Shown: positions 34,443 to 43,874, numbered from the stretch's first letter. The stretch: 64,000 nt of DNA from Clostridiaceae bacterium (GCA_018383195.1 JAGZOP010000010.1:1-64000), one strand, 5' to 3'. The notes: a model not told the origin generated them from the sequence alone. A program made the numbers and translations.

Positions 34443-34468
34443 AAAAGCGGCGCATTTGCGCCGCTTTT
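34443..34468 (-). terminator. Terminator of the YfcC-type carrier gene
   Basis: AAAAGCGGCG / CGCCGCTTTT hairpin with T-run on the minus strand, immediately after the stop codon. The gap 34250-34442 otherwise holds only A+T-rich DNA with no recognised signal. Confidence 0.88.
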
Positions 34469-34469
34469 C

Positions 34470-35996
34470 TTATGCATATCCGGTGAAAAAACCGATGGTC
34501 ATTGCGACCAGACCAAACCCGAACACTGCCGCGAGCGCTTTCCACTGCGAACGCAGCCAATCGCCCCATTCGACGCGTGCAATGCTCAGCACGCCGATCA
34601 GGCATCCCGAGGTCGGCATAATCAGGTGCGACAGGCTGCCGCCGAGCTGAAACGCCAGCACAGCAAGCTGCCGGCTGACGCCAAGGCTGTCTGCCAGCGG
34701 CGCCATGATCGGAATGGTCAGCGCAGCCTGACCCACATCGCTTGGCACCACGAGGTTGAAGCCATACTGGAACACATAGACCAATCCGGTTGCCAGCACG
34801 CCGGGAATTCGGATAAACGCGCGTTCTGCCCAGTGCAGTAGGGTATTGAGCACCGATGCGCTCGTCGGGCTGATGCCGCCCATCAGCAGCACCATGCCCT
34901 GCGCCATGCCCATGACAAGCACCGCACCGATCAAATCTGACGCACCCGACTGAAAAGCGCGCGGAATATCACGCAGATGCATGCCGTCCAGATGAAACGC
35001 TGCGCCGATGCAGCCGGCTGCAAGCGCCATCACAAAAAACAGGGCGGCAATCTCGTACATGGTGTACGACATCGTCAGCATACCCCAAAGCATCCAGCCA
35101 AGGGAAAGGAGGACGACCAACGCAACCAAACGGCTGCCGAGCGTAAACGGCTCTCTCCGGGCACGCAGGCTTTCAAAGCGGCCGCGGCTGAATGCATCCC
35201 CCGCATGGGACAGCGAGCGGCGCGGGTCGTCGTGTACCCGAATTGCATACCACGCCGTATAAGCTGCGCCGAGCGCAGTCAGAACGACCCACAAAACGAT
35301 GCGCAGCGCCGCACCCGACAGAACCGGCACGCCTGCAATCGTCTGCGCACCGGTCAGTGCACCGGTTGCCATCCAAGAGCACGAAATTCCGACCTGTGTT
35401 GCGCCAAATGTGACCAAAACGCCGGTAATCGCGTCAAAATCAAAGGCAATCAGCAGGGGAATCACCAAAATGGAAAGCGGAACCGCCATCTCACTGAATC
35501 CGAACATGGCGCCGAACAGGGAAAACAGGACAAACAGCGCCGGCGGCAAAAACGCTGCCGAGCCGCCGAGCCGCTGGACAATGCGCAGAATCACCTGATG
35601 CACCACGCCGGTGCGCAGCAGTACGCCAAACGAGCCGCCGATCACCAGCAGGTATGCTGCCAGACCTGCCACGCCGGCAGCCTGCCTGCCATTGTTCAGA
35701 CCATCGAACAGGAAGCCTGCCACGCCGTGCTCCCCGCGCTCGGATATTCCGAAAAAGGGAACCGGATAGACCACCCGTTCATTTTTTTCATCCATCACAT
35801 AGCGAAATGTCGAGGGGTCTACCACCATTCTGGTTTGCTGCACGCCGTCCACAACGTAGGTGATTTCCCGCATTTCAAACCGCCCGAGCGGTACCAAGTG
35901 GGTGAGTATCACCGCGCACAGCATCACCGCAAAAATTACAAGAAACGGATGCGGAGGCTGAAGATGCTTTTTGGTCTTTTCCGGTTTATCTGCCAT
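34470..35996 (-). CDS. YfcC/DcuC-type secondary carrier
   Basis: 508 residues, about 12 membrane helices. The N-terminal PHPFLVIFAVMLCAVILTHL followed by an external FEMREITYVVDGVQQTRMVV-type loop, and the late segment YGFNLVVPSDVGQAALTIPI, are typical of the YfcC/C4-dicarboxylate anaerobic carrier group. Members move dicarboxylates, peptides or basic amino acids; the substrate cannot be told here. The ATG at 35996 follows GGGGGA at about 8 bases. Monocistronic. Confidence 0.8.
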   Translation of the reverse strand: MADKPEKTKKHLQPPHPFLVIFAVMLCAVILTHLVPLGRFEMREITYVVDGVQQTRMVVDPSTFRYVMDEKNERVVYPVPFFGISERGEHGVAGFLFDGLNNGRQAAGVAGLAAYLLVIGGSFGVLLRTGVVHQVILRIVQRLGGSAAFLPPALFVLFSLFGAMFGFSEMAVPLSILVIPLLIAFDFDAITGVLVTFGATQVGISCSWMATGALTGAQTIAGVPVLSGAALRIVLWVVLTALGAAYTAWYAIRVHDDPRRSLSHAGDAFSRGRFESLRARREPFTLGSRLVALVVLLSLGWMLWGMLTMSYTMYEIAALFFVMALAAGCIGAAFHLDGMHLRDIPRAFQSGASDLIGAVLVMGMAQGMVLLMGGISPTSASVLNTLLHWAERAFIRIPGVLATGLVYVFQYGFNLVVPSDVGQAALTIPIMAPLADSLGVSRQLAVLAFQLGGSLSHLIMPTSGCLIGVLSIARVEWGDWLRSQWKALAAVFGFGLVAMTIGFFTGYA

Positions 35997-36127
35997 GGAG
36001 ATTGTCCCCCTTCCCACGCCGGAATTCCCCCATCCGGCGCAACATTTATCACAGTATCTTTATTGTATCGGATTTTCTTCTGCGTTTCAACCCGATTGCA
36101 GAAAGAAACAGGGGAGTAGGGGACAAA

Positions 36128-36152
36128 AAAGAACCTTTCCTAAAAAACAGAA
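36128..36152 (-). terminator. Terminator of the sulfite-reductase-like gene
   Basis: Arms AAAGAACC(TTT) and (AAA)GGTTCTTT with a 13-base loop and T-rich flank on the minus strand, just after the stop at 36166. Confidence 0.75.
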
Positions 36153-36165
36153 AAGGTTCTTTATA

Positions 36166-37077
36166 TCAGATTTCTTTTGCAAGAATTTCATCCCGACGTG
36201 CAAGCAGGTCTCCATGGAGCAGGGCATCCACCACCTTGTCCTCGCCGACGCGGTCAATCATCGCGGCAAAGCGCTCGCCCTTCTGACCCCAATCGCGGAA
36301 CAGCAGCATGGCTTTTTCGATCATGTCGAGCGCCTCAGCCTCGGTGTACAGACCGGGCAGGGGCGTGCCGTGGCGGGTAACGCGTCCCCAACGACCGCCG
36401 ACATACAGCTTATATGCCACTTCTTCGGCATAAATCGCGTGGAACGGGCACTTATCTGCACAGTAGCCGCAGTTGTTGCAAACTGCGGTATCTCGCTGCA
36501 TTTTGCCGTCCACTACCTTCATACAGCCCATACGGCAGAACTTTTCGCACAGCTTGCAGCCGCGGCACAGCTCTTCCTTAAATTTCGGAGGATGCTGACC
36601 CACAATGCCGAAATCGTTCAGGTCGGGTTTGATGCAGTTGTTCGGGCAGCCGCCGACCGCAATCTTGAACTTGTGCGGCAGGCGCACATTGCCCATGCCC
36701 TCATAAAAACGCTCGTGCACCTTTTGTCCCAGTGCCTGCGTATCATAAAAGCCAAAGACGCAGGTGGTGCCCTTGCATGCCGTAACCGGACGCACGCGCG
36801 CACCGGTACCGCCGGTGGTCAGTCCCACCGCAGAAAGCTCCCGAACCACATCATCGATCTTCTCATACGGAACGCCGGAAAACTCAACGGTCATACGGGT
36901 GGTAAACATGCAGGTCCCGCTGCCGTATTGCTCCGCAATCCTGCCGACCGCCTGAAGCTGCTCCGCAGTCAGGGTTCCGTTCCCAGTAATCACGCGGCAG
37001 CTGAAACAGTCGGTATCGCGGTTATGCAGAAATCCCATCAGCTTGACACGCTGAATATCTGCCTTTGAAAGTGCCAT
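36166..37077 (-). CDS. Siroheme/4Fe-4S sulfite or nitrite reductase-like protein (AsrC type)
   Basis: 303 residues. The siroheme-iron-sulfur motif is present as CKGTTCVFG and GGCPNNC, followed by two ferredoxin-type 4Fe-4S motifs (CRGCKLCEKFC and CNNCGYCADKCP). This is the layout of the anaerobic sulfite reductase subunit AsrC and small assimilatory homologues. No AsrA or AsrB neighbours are present, so the electron donor is probably a free ferredoxin. Could reduce sulfite or another small oxyanion. ATG preceded by GGAGG. Confidence 0.88.
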   Translation of the reverse strand: MALSKADIQRVKLMGFLHNRDTDCFSCRVITGNGTLTAEQLQAVGRIAEQYGSGTCMFTTRMTVEFSGVPYEKIDDVVRELSAVGLTTGGTGARVRPVTACKGTTCVFGFYDTQALGQKVHERFYEGMGNVRLPHKFKIAVGGCPNNCIKPDLNDFGIVGQHPPKFKEELCRGCKLCEKFCRMGCMKVVDGKMQRDTAVCNNCGYCADKCPFHAIYAEEVAYKLYVGGRWGRVTRHGTPLPGLYTEAEALDMIEKAMLLFRDWGQKGERFAAMIDRVGEDKVVDALLHGDLLARRDEILAKEI

Positions 37078-37108
37078 TCAAGCTTCCTCCATTCTTCAAT
37101 GTGCTCCA

Positions 37109-37137
37109 ATTATAACAGGATTCATGATGGAACGCAA
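37109..37137 (-). promoter_or_regulatory. Promoter of the sulfite-reductase-like gene
   Basis: On the minus strand -35 TTGCGT (37132-37137), 17-base spacer, -10 TATAAT (37109-37114). Confidence 0.78.
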
Positions 37138-37278
37138 TCCTGTAGAATCTTCCTGAATTCATCACTTTTCCATAGGATTTCAAACCTAATTTCCGGTTTA
37201 TAGGGTACGAGCACGTATCTGCCGCCACCGTCGTTCCACATTTTTGATATTTGTGCAAAAAAATCTTCCAAATTATTT

Positions 37279-38139
37279 TTATGCCGTCTGCGCGGGGGCG
37301 AGCAGGGTATCGGCGTCCGAGCCGCCTGCAATCTGGATGAGCGAAATTTCCTGTCCGTCCTCCATCCACGGCACACTCTCCAAATTCCAGAGATATGCCT
37401 GCATTTCGGTGTCCTTGGGGAGAAACAGTTCAACGTACCCGCCCTGCGTAAAATACGCATCAAGCTCCGGACTGTCTTCGCCGCCGCTCATCTCCTGCGG
37501 CTCAAAGCAAATCATATACCAGTCGTACTGCTCCGCCGGATACTGATCGGGGTAGGGGAAGTCCTCCTCCTCGGGATAGTACTGATACCAATACATCCCC
37601 CGCTCGGAATACCCATCCTCTGTGGTGACCTCATACCGCGGCACACCATATTCCTCTGCCTGTTCCTGTCCCAGCGTCAGCTGAAACGGTTCGGCAGCGC
37701 CGAGCCAGACGCCGGCGGCAGGGCAATCATCGTACATCGGCTCCGGCGAATCCGGGAGCGGCTCGTTCCACTCGTCCGCGCCCCAATCGGAAACCGTATC
37801 CTCAACCTTCCAAATCACTTCTTCGGCAATCTCAAACAGAAGCCCGAACAGCATCGGCAGGAAATTGACCAAAATGATCACCAGAAGGATGATTTTCACC
37901 GATCCCCACTTTTTCTTCGGCTTATACGGTTTCCCGTTTAATGCGGTCGGATGCGCTTCTTCGTCCGTTTTCCGGCGCTGACGCTTTTTCCGTTTCTCCG
38001 GTTCCTCGAGCTGTACCAAACTGCCGGCAGCCTTTGCAAGCCGGGATGCATCCATTCCAAATGCAGGCCGGCGCGCCCCGCACATTGGGCACTCTTTTTC
38101 ACTGTCATCGTAGTGAACACCGCACTGCGGACATTTCAT
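37279..38139 (-). CDS. Zinc-ribbon membrane-anchored protein of unknown function
   Basis: 286 residues. An N-terminal zinc ribbon (Cys3, Cys6, Cys17, Cys20 in MKCPQCG and CPMCG) is followed by a Lys/Arg-rich linker, one membrane helix (VKIILLVIILVNFLPMLFGLL) and an acidic, Tyr/Trp/Pro-rich extracytoplasmic domain. No family recognised for the outer part. The design, ribbon inside and sensor or binding domain outside, is common in clostridial proteins. No terminator seen downstream. Confidence 0.8.
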   Translation of the reverse strand: MKCPQCGVHYDDSEKECPMCGARRPAFGMDASRLAKAAGSLVQLEEPEKRKKRQRRKTDEEAHPTALNGKPYKPKKKWGSVKIILLVIILVNFLPMLFGLLFEIAEEVIWKVEDTVSDWGADEWNEPLPDSPEPMYDDCPAAGVWLGAAEPFQLTLGQEQAEEYGVPRYEVTTEDGYSERGMYWYQYYPEEEDFPYPDQYPAEQYDWYMICFEPQEMSGGEDSPELDAYFTQGGYVELFLPKDTEMQAYLWNLESVPWMEDGQEISLIQIAGGSDADTLLAPAQTA

Positions 38140-38229
38140 AAAAAATCCCCCCTTCTCGTTTCTTTCATCATAACAGAGAAGGGGGGTGGACGCAAGTTTT
38201 CATTTCCGCGTCAAATGCATATTTTTCGG

Positions 38230-39066
38230 TTATCCCGCAATCAGCGTATAACCCCAGTAGCCGAGCACAAGCGCACCGAGCACGATGCGGTACCAGCCGA
38301 ACACCTTGAAGTCATGCCGCTTGACATAGCCCATCAGGAAGCGGATGCACAGCAGCGACACAAAATACGCCACCACCGAACCGACAATCAGCAGCATCCA
38401 TTCAAACCCGGTGTAGCTCCATCCGAGTTTCACAAACTTGAGCAGGGAAGCACCGAACATGACCGGTACGGCAAGGAAAAACGTAAATTCGGCGGCAGCG
38501 GCGCGCCCTACGCCGATGGCAATGCTGCCGAGAATGGTCGCGCCCGAGCGCGAAGTTCCCGGGAAAATTGCGGCGATCAGCTGGAACATGCCGATAATGA
38601 ACGCATCTTTGTACGTAATGTCATGCACGCGCATGACGCGCGCCTGCTGTCCGGCATTGCGGTTTTCCACGCCGATAAACGCAATGCCGAATACGATCAG
38701 CGCGATGCCAACCGTCTGGAAGTTATAAAACAGTGCGTTCAGCTGGTCATCGAACAGGATGCCTACGACTGCCGCCGGAACGCAGGCAATGATGATTTTG
38801 AGCCACAGGCGGAATACCTGCGGGTCGCCCACCAGATGCCCATGGCGGCTGCGCTTGAGCGGGACAAACCGTTTCCAGTACACGGTCAGCACCGCGAGGA
38901 TTGCACCGAACTGAATGACGACAAAGAACAGCTCCTTAAACGCTTCGGACGCATTGAGCTGCAAAAACTCATCGACGAGAATCATGTGACCGGTGCTCGA
39001 CACCGGAAGCCATTCGGTGATGCCCTCTACAATGCCCAAAAATATGGCTTTGAGGATCTCCAACAT
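38230..39066 (-). CDS. uppP: Undecaprenyl-diphosphatase (UppP/BacA)
   Basis: 278 residues, about eight membrane helices. It dephosphorylates undecaprenyl pyrophosphate to recycle the lipid carrier for peptidoglycan and other wall polymers; homologues give bacitracin resistance. Both active-site blocks are intact: EGITEWLPVSSTGH and FPGTSRSGATI. The ATG at 39066 is spaced nine bases from AAGGAG; a TTG two codons upstream is too close to it. Confidence 0.96.
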   Translation of the reverse strand: MLEILKAIFLGIVEGITEWLPVSSTGHMILVDEFLQLNASEAFKELFFVVIQFGAILAVLTVYWKRFVPLKRSRHGHLVGDPQVFRLWLKIIIACVPAAVVGILFDDQLNALFYNFQTVGIALIVFGIAFIGVENRNAGQQARVMRVHDITYKDAFIIGMFQLIAAIFPGTSRSGATILGSIAIGVGRAAAAEFTFFLAVPVMFGASLLKFVKLGWSYTGFEWMLLIVGSVVAYFVSLLCIRFLMGYVKRHDFKVFGWYRIVLGALVLGYWGYTLIAG

Positions 39067-39129
39067 AGTCAATATCTCCTTGCTGCCGGAACGCTCCGGC
39101 TCTGTCTATCTTATGCCGTGCGCGGCAAA

Positions 39130-39774
39130 TCATTCCGCCGGGGCAAAGGTCCCCACGACCGCGCCGACAAGCACGAGGTTTCCACCCTCATCCCACGAAA
39201 ACGTAATGCCGTTTTCCGCGTCCTCTGCCTTTGCGACATTGATCTTTGCCACACCGGTCACATCCCCGAGCATGTACTCAAACGAGTTGTCATCCATCGG
39301 AAGCAGCTCGACCGTGCGCTCGCCGTCGGTATAGACGCCTTCCCAGTCAAATTCGGCATTGACCTCAGGGTCATAGAGAGAAAACTCGGAGTATGCTCCC
39401 AGCTTGCCCTCGCCCTCATAGTTAAACTTTTCACCGGTTTCCTGATCGACCGCAAGCTGACCGACCACCTTGTTGTCCGCACGGTCTGCCACGATAAAGA
39501 CATAGTAATCCCGGTCATTCACCTTTGCCTTGGTGCCACCGTCGAGAATCATGTAATCTTCGGTGTCAATATCCTCACCGAGCAGGCGGCGCGCATCCGA
39601 CATGGAAAGCGCCGCGCTTTCCGGCGGTTCTTCGCTGGTATCCGGCTGCTGCACCGGCACCGAAACAGAGTCTTCCCCGGAAGAAACCGGCGCCTTGGGT
39701 TTCTTTTCCCCGCATGCCGTGAAAAGGAACAGGCATGCTGTCAGCAACGCCATCATCGGGATATATTTTCTCAT
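39130..39774 (-). CDS. Lipoprotein of unknown function
   Basis: 214 residues. Lipoprotein signal with lipobox FTAC (Cys at about 21), then a Pro/Ser/Glu linker and a domain containing YYVFIVADRADNKVVGQLAVDQETGE, weakly like PepSY-type hairpins, and a later beta-rich segment. Function unknown. GGGAGG precedes the ATG at 39774. It lies 63 bases upstream of uppP on the same strand and may be cotranscribed with it. Confidence 0.8.
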   Translation of the reverse strand: MRKYIPMMALLTACLFLFTACGEKKPKAPVSSGEDSVSVPVQQPDTSEEPPESAALSMSDARRLLGEDIDTEDYMILDGGTKAKVNDRDYYVFIVADRADNKVVGQLAVDQETGEKFNYEGEGKLGAYSEFSLYDPEVNAEFDWEGVYTDGERTVELLPMDDNSFEYMLGDVTGVAKINVAKAEDAENGITFSWDEGGNLVLVGAVVGTFAPAE

Positions 39775-39879
39775 AAAATTGCCTCCCTCATCCAAAAACT
39801 TGCCTCGCAAAGTAAAAAGTTTCTCTGCTTATCATACCGAAATTTTCAGCAAAAGGCAACTACAATTTCCTTACAGTTC

Positions 39880-41394
39880 TCACTGCAGCAAGTTTTTCTC
39901 TAAGTCCTCCGGTTCTTTTTCCCGCACCAAAAACCAGAATTCCATACCGCCCGGCACATTGCATGCGCCGCAGGCACCCCCGAGCAGCTCGGCGGTTGCC
40001 TTCACAATGCTCAGCCCCACGCCGGTGCCGCCCGATTCGCGCGAACGCGCCTTATCGGTGCGGTAAAACTTTTCCCAAATCAGGGGCAGTTCGGCTTCGG
40101 ACACCCCCTCGCCTTCGTTCATCACCCGAATGGTGACGCCGTTCGCGCCGCGTTCTGCCGACAGGCGGATCTGTCCCCCCGCAGGTGTATAGCGGATGGC
40201 ATTGGTCAGATAATTGCCGACAACCTGTTCGAGCAAGCCGAAATCGCTGCGAATTGTCAGCCCGCTCGGCATTCTTTGTACGGTCAATTCCTTTGCGTTT
40301 GCGAGCAGCGCCGTCTTGGAAACCGCGTCTGCGAGCAATTCATCCAGCTCCAAATCGGTGAGCGTCGGCTGCTCACGCCCCAATTCGAGCTTGGAGAGGC
40401 TGAGCAGCTGCATGACCATTTTATTCATGCGCGCCGCTTCGTCGGTGATGGTCGTGCAATAATACTCCCGATCCTCCGGGGTTTCCGCAATGCCCTCGCG
40501 CAGCCCCTCAGCATATCCCTGAATGAGCGCAATCGGCGTCTTCAGTTCGTGCGACACATTGATGATAAACTCTCGGCGCATTTCGTCAATTTTTTCTTTT
40601 TCCCGAATTTCGCACTCCAGTTGGTCGTTGGACTGCCGCAGGTCATCAATCGCCTGTTCCAGATGCTCAGACAGGCGGTTGATGGATTGACCGAGCTGCC
40701 CGATTTCATCCTTTGCCGTGCCCTCATACTTCTTGGAAAAATCCAGCTCTGCCATAGCGTTCGCCATCCCGCCCATGGCAATCAGGGGACGGGTAAAGTG
40801 GCGCGAAATCAAAAAAGCAAGAATCGTACAGAAAACCAGCGTAATTCCCCCTGAAATCAGCAGAAATACCATGTTAAAGTTGGTATTCTGCTCCAAATAG
40901 GTGAAGGGAATCCGTGCGACCATATAATCCCCATCTTTTTCGAGCCTGCCGACCAGACACAGGAACTCTTCGCCCCGCTGCTTCGAGGATACGTTGACAA
41001 ACGCCGAACCCTGCTTTTCCACCCGTTCCATATCTGCATTGCGCAGCGCCGCCTCCGCGATGGAAAGCCCGTAAAACAGGCTTTCCGATGTGCCGTCCGC
41101 TCCCATAAACTGCTCCCGCACCACCGAATCATAGGTGACCGTGCCGTCCTGCGCAACAATGGACAGCCGCACGCCCTCGGTATCTTCGGCGCGTGCGATG
41201 GCATCTGCAAACGCGGCGCCCCCGTCCTGATATGCATCGCATACGGTATCATAAATGCGGTCGAGCGATTTTTCGCGCTGCCAAAGGTAATAATTGTCGT
41301 ACAGCGTCAGGTTGAGCGCGGAAAAAATGCCGATAAATGCAACCGCAATCGCACAGCTCGCCGCGAAAAATTTAAATTTAATCGAATGGCGCAC
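39880..41394 (-). CDS. Sensor histidine kinase
   Basis: 504 residues: membrane helix 1 (about 8-30), an extracytoplasmic sensor of about 130 residues, membrane helix 2, a HAMP linker, HisKA with NVSHELKTPIALIQGYAEGL, and an HATPase domain with N-box NAIRYTPAGG and G-boxes NEGEGV and GGTGVGLSI. Partner is very likely the OmpR-type regulator at 42001, two genes upstream. Start is a GTG six bases after GGAGGG. A terminator hairpin separates it from the YbjN gene, so it may have lower or separate expression. Confidence 0.93.
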   Translation of the reverse strand: MRHSIKFKFFAASCAIAVAFIGIFSALNLTLYDNYYLWQREKSLDRIYDTVCDAYQDGGAAFADAIARAEDTEGVRLSIVAQDGTVTYDSVVREQFMGADGTSESLFYGLSIAEAALRNADMERVEKQGSAFVNVSSKQRGEEFLCLVGRLEKDGDYMVARIPFTYLEQNTNFNMVFLLISGGITLVFCTILAFLISRHFTRPLIAMGGMANAMAELDFSKKYEGTAKDEIGQLGQSINRLSEHLEQAIDDLRQSNDQLECEIREKEKIDEMRREFIINVSHELKTPIALIQGYAEGLREGIAETPEDREYYCTTITDEAARMNKMVMQLLSLSKLELGREQPTLTDLELDELLADAVSKTALLANAKELTVQRMPSGLTIRSDFGLLEQVVGNYLTNAIRYTPAGGQIRLSAERGANGVTIRVMNEGEGVSEAELPLIWEKFYRTDKARSRESGGTGVGLSIVKATAELLGGACGACNVPGGMEFWFLVREKEPEDLEKNLLQ

Positions 41395-41414
41395 AGCGTT
41401 CCCTCCAAAAAACA

Positions 41415-41434
41415 GGGGACGGCATGCCGTCCCC
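41415..41434 (-). terminator. Terminator or attenuator between the YbjN-like and kinase genes
   Basis: Perfect palindrome GGGGACGGCATGCCGTCCCC followed on the minus strand by TGTTTTTTGG. It would reduce read-through into the kinase gene. Confidence 0.7.
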
Positions 41435-41455
41435 GTTCTATTTTTCTACAATGGT

Positions 41456-41920
41456 TTAATCGTCTTTGCTGTCTACCTCTTTGAATGCTTCCTCAGCCGT
41501 TCTTCCGCCGTAAATAATCGAAAATACACCCGGAATATACTTATCGAACATATTGAAGCCCACATAGGTCAGGCGGGTGACCACCGAATCGAGCAGACCG
41601 GTTTCCTCTTCAAATACGCCGACTGACTTATAGCTCAGCTCACCATCCGACAAATCCATCTGGAAATTGCCGAGCAGCAGCGTATAGTTGACCCGGGTCA
41701 GATATTCACTGACCGCAGCGCGGTTCTTCTCCGGAATATTCATGGGCAGGATGGTGGTAAACAGCGCGGTGCGCGGGTTGACCACACGCGCGGTAAAACG
41801 CACATCGGGCGATGCCTCGGTGTTCATCGAAAACCGAATCAGTCCGCGCTCCTCATCGGTGGAAAAATTGAGGTTTTCCGCCTTGTAAACCTCCGCAATG
41901 GATAAAATATCAAATGCCAT
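41456..41920 (-). CDS. YbjN-like protein
   Basis: 154 residues, soluble. The fold signature is RFTARVVNPRTALFTTILPMNIPEKNR followed by a long helix and FQMDLSDGELSYKS, as in YbjN/chaperone-like proteins. The exact role is unknown; YbjN proteins affect stress and motility programmes in other bacteria. GAGGAGGG precedes the ATG at 41920. Its place between a response regulator and its kinase suggests it modulates or is controlled by that system. Confidence 0.75.
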   Translation of the reverse strand: MAFDILSIAEVYKAENLNFSTDEERGLIRFSMNTEASPDVRFTARVVNPRTALFTTILPMNIPEKNRAAVSEYLTRVNYTLLLGNFQMDLSDGELSYKSVGVFEEETGLLDSVVTRLTYVGFNMFDKYIPGVFSIIYGGRTAEEAFKEVDSKDD

Positions 41921-42000
41921 AATTTTGCCCTCCTCATCTTTTTCTCGCAGCATCTCTATGCTGTATTCAGCATATCACATTGAAAAGCCGCGCACAAGCC

Positions 42001-42678
42001 TTATACTTCAAACCGATAGCCATATCCGCGGACGGTTTCAATCTTGGACCCGTACTCTCCAAGTTTGGCGCGCAGCTTCTTGATGTGAGTATCCACTGTG
42101 CGCAGGTCTCCAAAGTAATCATATCCCCACACAGCGTTGAGAATCTTTTCCCGGGAAAGCGCAATGCTGCGGTTGTTCTTAAAATACACCATGAGTTCAT
42201 ATTCCTTGGGGGTCAAACCAATATCTACGCCGGAAACCCGAACTTCATGCCGGATTTCGTCGATATCCAGTTCCCCGAATACCGAATCCTCGCTTTCCTG
42301 CGGGGCGCCGCTGCGCAGCAGCAGATTTTTCACCCGTGCACACAGCACAAGCGGGGAGAACGGCTTGGTCACATAATCGTCCGCGCCGCCCTGCAATCCG
42401 TGCAGTTGGTCGAATTCCTCGGCGCGCGCCGTCAGCATCATAACCGGCAGACGGCGGGTACGCTCGCCCACACGGATGCTTTGCAGCACCGAAAAACCGT
42501 CCGCTCCCGGCATCATGACATCAAGAATTGCCAGTTCAATCTCCGGATGCGTGCGGAGCAGGGTCAGCGCTTCATTGCCGTCTGCTGCCTCTAAAATCGT
42601 ATGACCGTCTCTCTTTAGAAAATCGATGACCAGACGCCGGATGCGCGCCTCATCATCTGCCAGTAAAATCGTTGCCAT
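42001..42678 (-). CDS. OmpR/PhoB-type response regulator
   Basis: 225 residues. Receiver domain with DDE acidic pocket near residue 8-10, phospho-acceptor Asp in ILDVMMPG (about residue 53), Thr in MLTARAEE and Lys in VTKPFSP. The C-terminal winged helix (LTPKEYELMVYFKNN, RTVDTHIKKLRAKL, VRGYGYRFE) binds DNA. It probably works with the kinase at 39880. A -10 TATACT is at 42708-42713 on the minus strand without a clear -35. Confidence 0.95.
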   Translation of the reverse strand: MATILLADDEARIRRLVIDFLKRDGHTILEAADGNEALTLLRTHPEIELAILDVMMPGADGFSVLQSIRVGERTRRLPVMMLTARAEEFDQLHGLQGGADDYVTKPFSPLVLCARVKNLLLRSGAPQESEDSVFGELDIDEIRHEVRVSGVDIGLTPKEYELMVYFKNNRSIALSREKILNAVWGYDYFGDLRTVDTHIKKLRAKLGEYGSKIETVRGYGYRFEV

Positions 42679-42761
42679 GGGGTATCTCTCCCTTCCTTGT
42701 TACCGTTAGTATACCGCGGGATTTTGAAAATTCGGTGAACAATTCTCTGAAATTTCAAAAA

Positions 42762-42801
42762 AACCAGGGCAGCGCCGGTGATGACCGGCGCTGCTCTGGT
42801 T
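42762..42801 (-). terminator. Terminator of the sugar isomerase gene
   Basis: Eighteen-base-pair hairpin with one mismatch, arms 42762-42779 and 42784-42801, T-run on the minus strand. Confidence 0.9.
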
Positions 42802-42817
42802 ATGGAAGAGAGGTAGT

Positions 42818-43750
42818 TTAATGATTGAGTACCATTGCGCGCTTGAGCACATCGAGGGAATAGAGATGACCGTCTATCATGGACATGGTCAGGTCCTCCA
42901 TTTCGAGTGAAACCACATCGTCGTAACCCGCCATGCGGACAACCGACAGGAACTCGCTCCACCACTGCTCGCTGTGCCCCGAACCAACAGCAACAAAATT
43001 CCACGAACGACGCGCAAAATCGTCAATGGTCTTGGTATCGAGTACGCCGTTCGGCTCCACCATATAGCGCTCCAAACGGGAATCCTTGCCATGTACATGA
43101 TACAGCGCACCGGCAGCACCCAATACGCGCGCCGCTGCCATCGGGTCACCCGACTGCCAGAACATGTGCGACGGGTCGAGGTTCATGCCGATCATCGGAC
43201 CGACTGCCTCGCGCAGCTTGAGGCAGGTTTCTACATTGTAAACCAGCTGGCTCGGATGGTTTTCCAGTGCGATTTTTTCAATACCGCACTCCTTTGCCAG
43301 CGCAACCAGACGGGTCCACTCCGGGATAGCAACCTCTTCCCACTGGTATTTGAGCACGTCCTGCGTCTCGGGCGGCCACGAGGTTGTAATCCAGACCGGC
43401 GTTTTGTCGCCCTTGCAGCCTGCGGGCAGACCGCTCATCATGACAATCTTCTTGACGCCCAGTTCACCCGCCAGACGGAAGGTCTTTTCGGTCACGTCCA
43501 TATCGTGCGCATAGGCGAGCGGGTTGCCCGCGCAGTTGAGGGAATCGAGGGTCAGGCCGCGCGCCGTAATCTCGTGATACCACTTGTCTCGCGCACCCTT
43601 ATCTGACACCACAGTGTCAAGGTCGATATGCGGGGCAGCCGACCAGTTGCCGGTCGCAATTTCGAGGAGGGGGATTTCCTGCTGCACACAGAAATCCAGC
43701 GCTTCTTCATAGGGAAGGGTCAGCGTACAGGTCTTAATGCCAAGCTTCAT
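42818..43750 (-). CDS. Xylose-isomerase-like TIM-barrel sugar phosphate isomerase/epimerase
   Basis: 310 residues. Metal ligands can be placed in IALENHPSQ (Glu), NLDPSHMFW (Asp, His), VHGKD (His) and SLEMED (Glu), as in the IolE/IolI/hydroxypyruvate isomerase group. Divergent from the Gfo/Idh dehydrogenase gene, which suggests a joint role in sugar or cyclitol catabolism. Substrate not identifiable. Its own promoter and terminator are present. Confidence 0.88.
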   Translation of the reverse strand: MKLGIKTCTLTLPYEEALDFCVQQEIPLLEIATGNWSAAPHIDLDTVVSDKGARDKWYHEITARGLTLDSLNCAGNPLAYAHDMDVTEKTFRLAGELGVKKIVMMSGLPAGCKGDKTPVWITTSWPPETQDVLKYQWEEVAIPEWTRLVALAKECGIEKIALENHPSQLVYNVETCLKLREAVGPMIGMNLDPSHMFWQSGDPMAAARVLGAAGALYHVHGKDSRLERYMVEPNGVLDTKTIDDFARRSWNFVAVGSGHSEQWWSEFLSVVRMAGYDDVVSLEMEDLTMSMIDGHLYSLDVLKRAMVLNH

Positions 43751-43844
43751 AATTCGTTCCTCATTTCTCCTGATATTTTGATGAACTTTCTACAAATGGC
43801 GCAGCACGGCAGAGGTCTGCGCCGCCCTCTTGCTTCTTGCCCAT

Positions 43845-43874
43845 ATTGTAACATAGCGACACGTGCTCGTTCAA
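43845..43874 (-). promoter_or_regulatory. Promoter of the isomerase gene
   Basis: On the minus strand -35 TTGAAC (43869-43874), 18-base spacer, -10 TACAAT (43845-43850). Confidence 0.65.
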
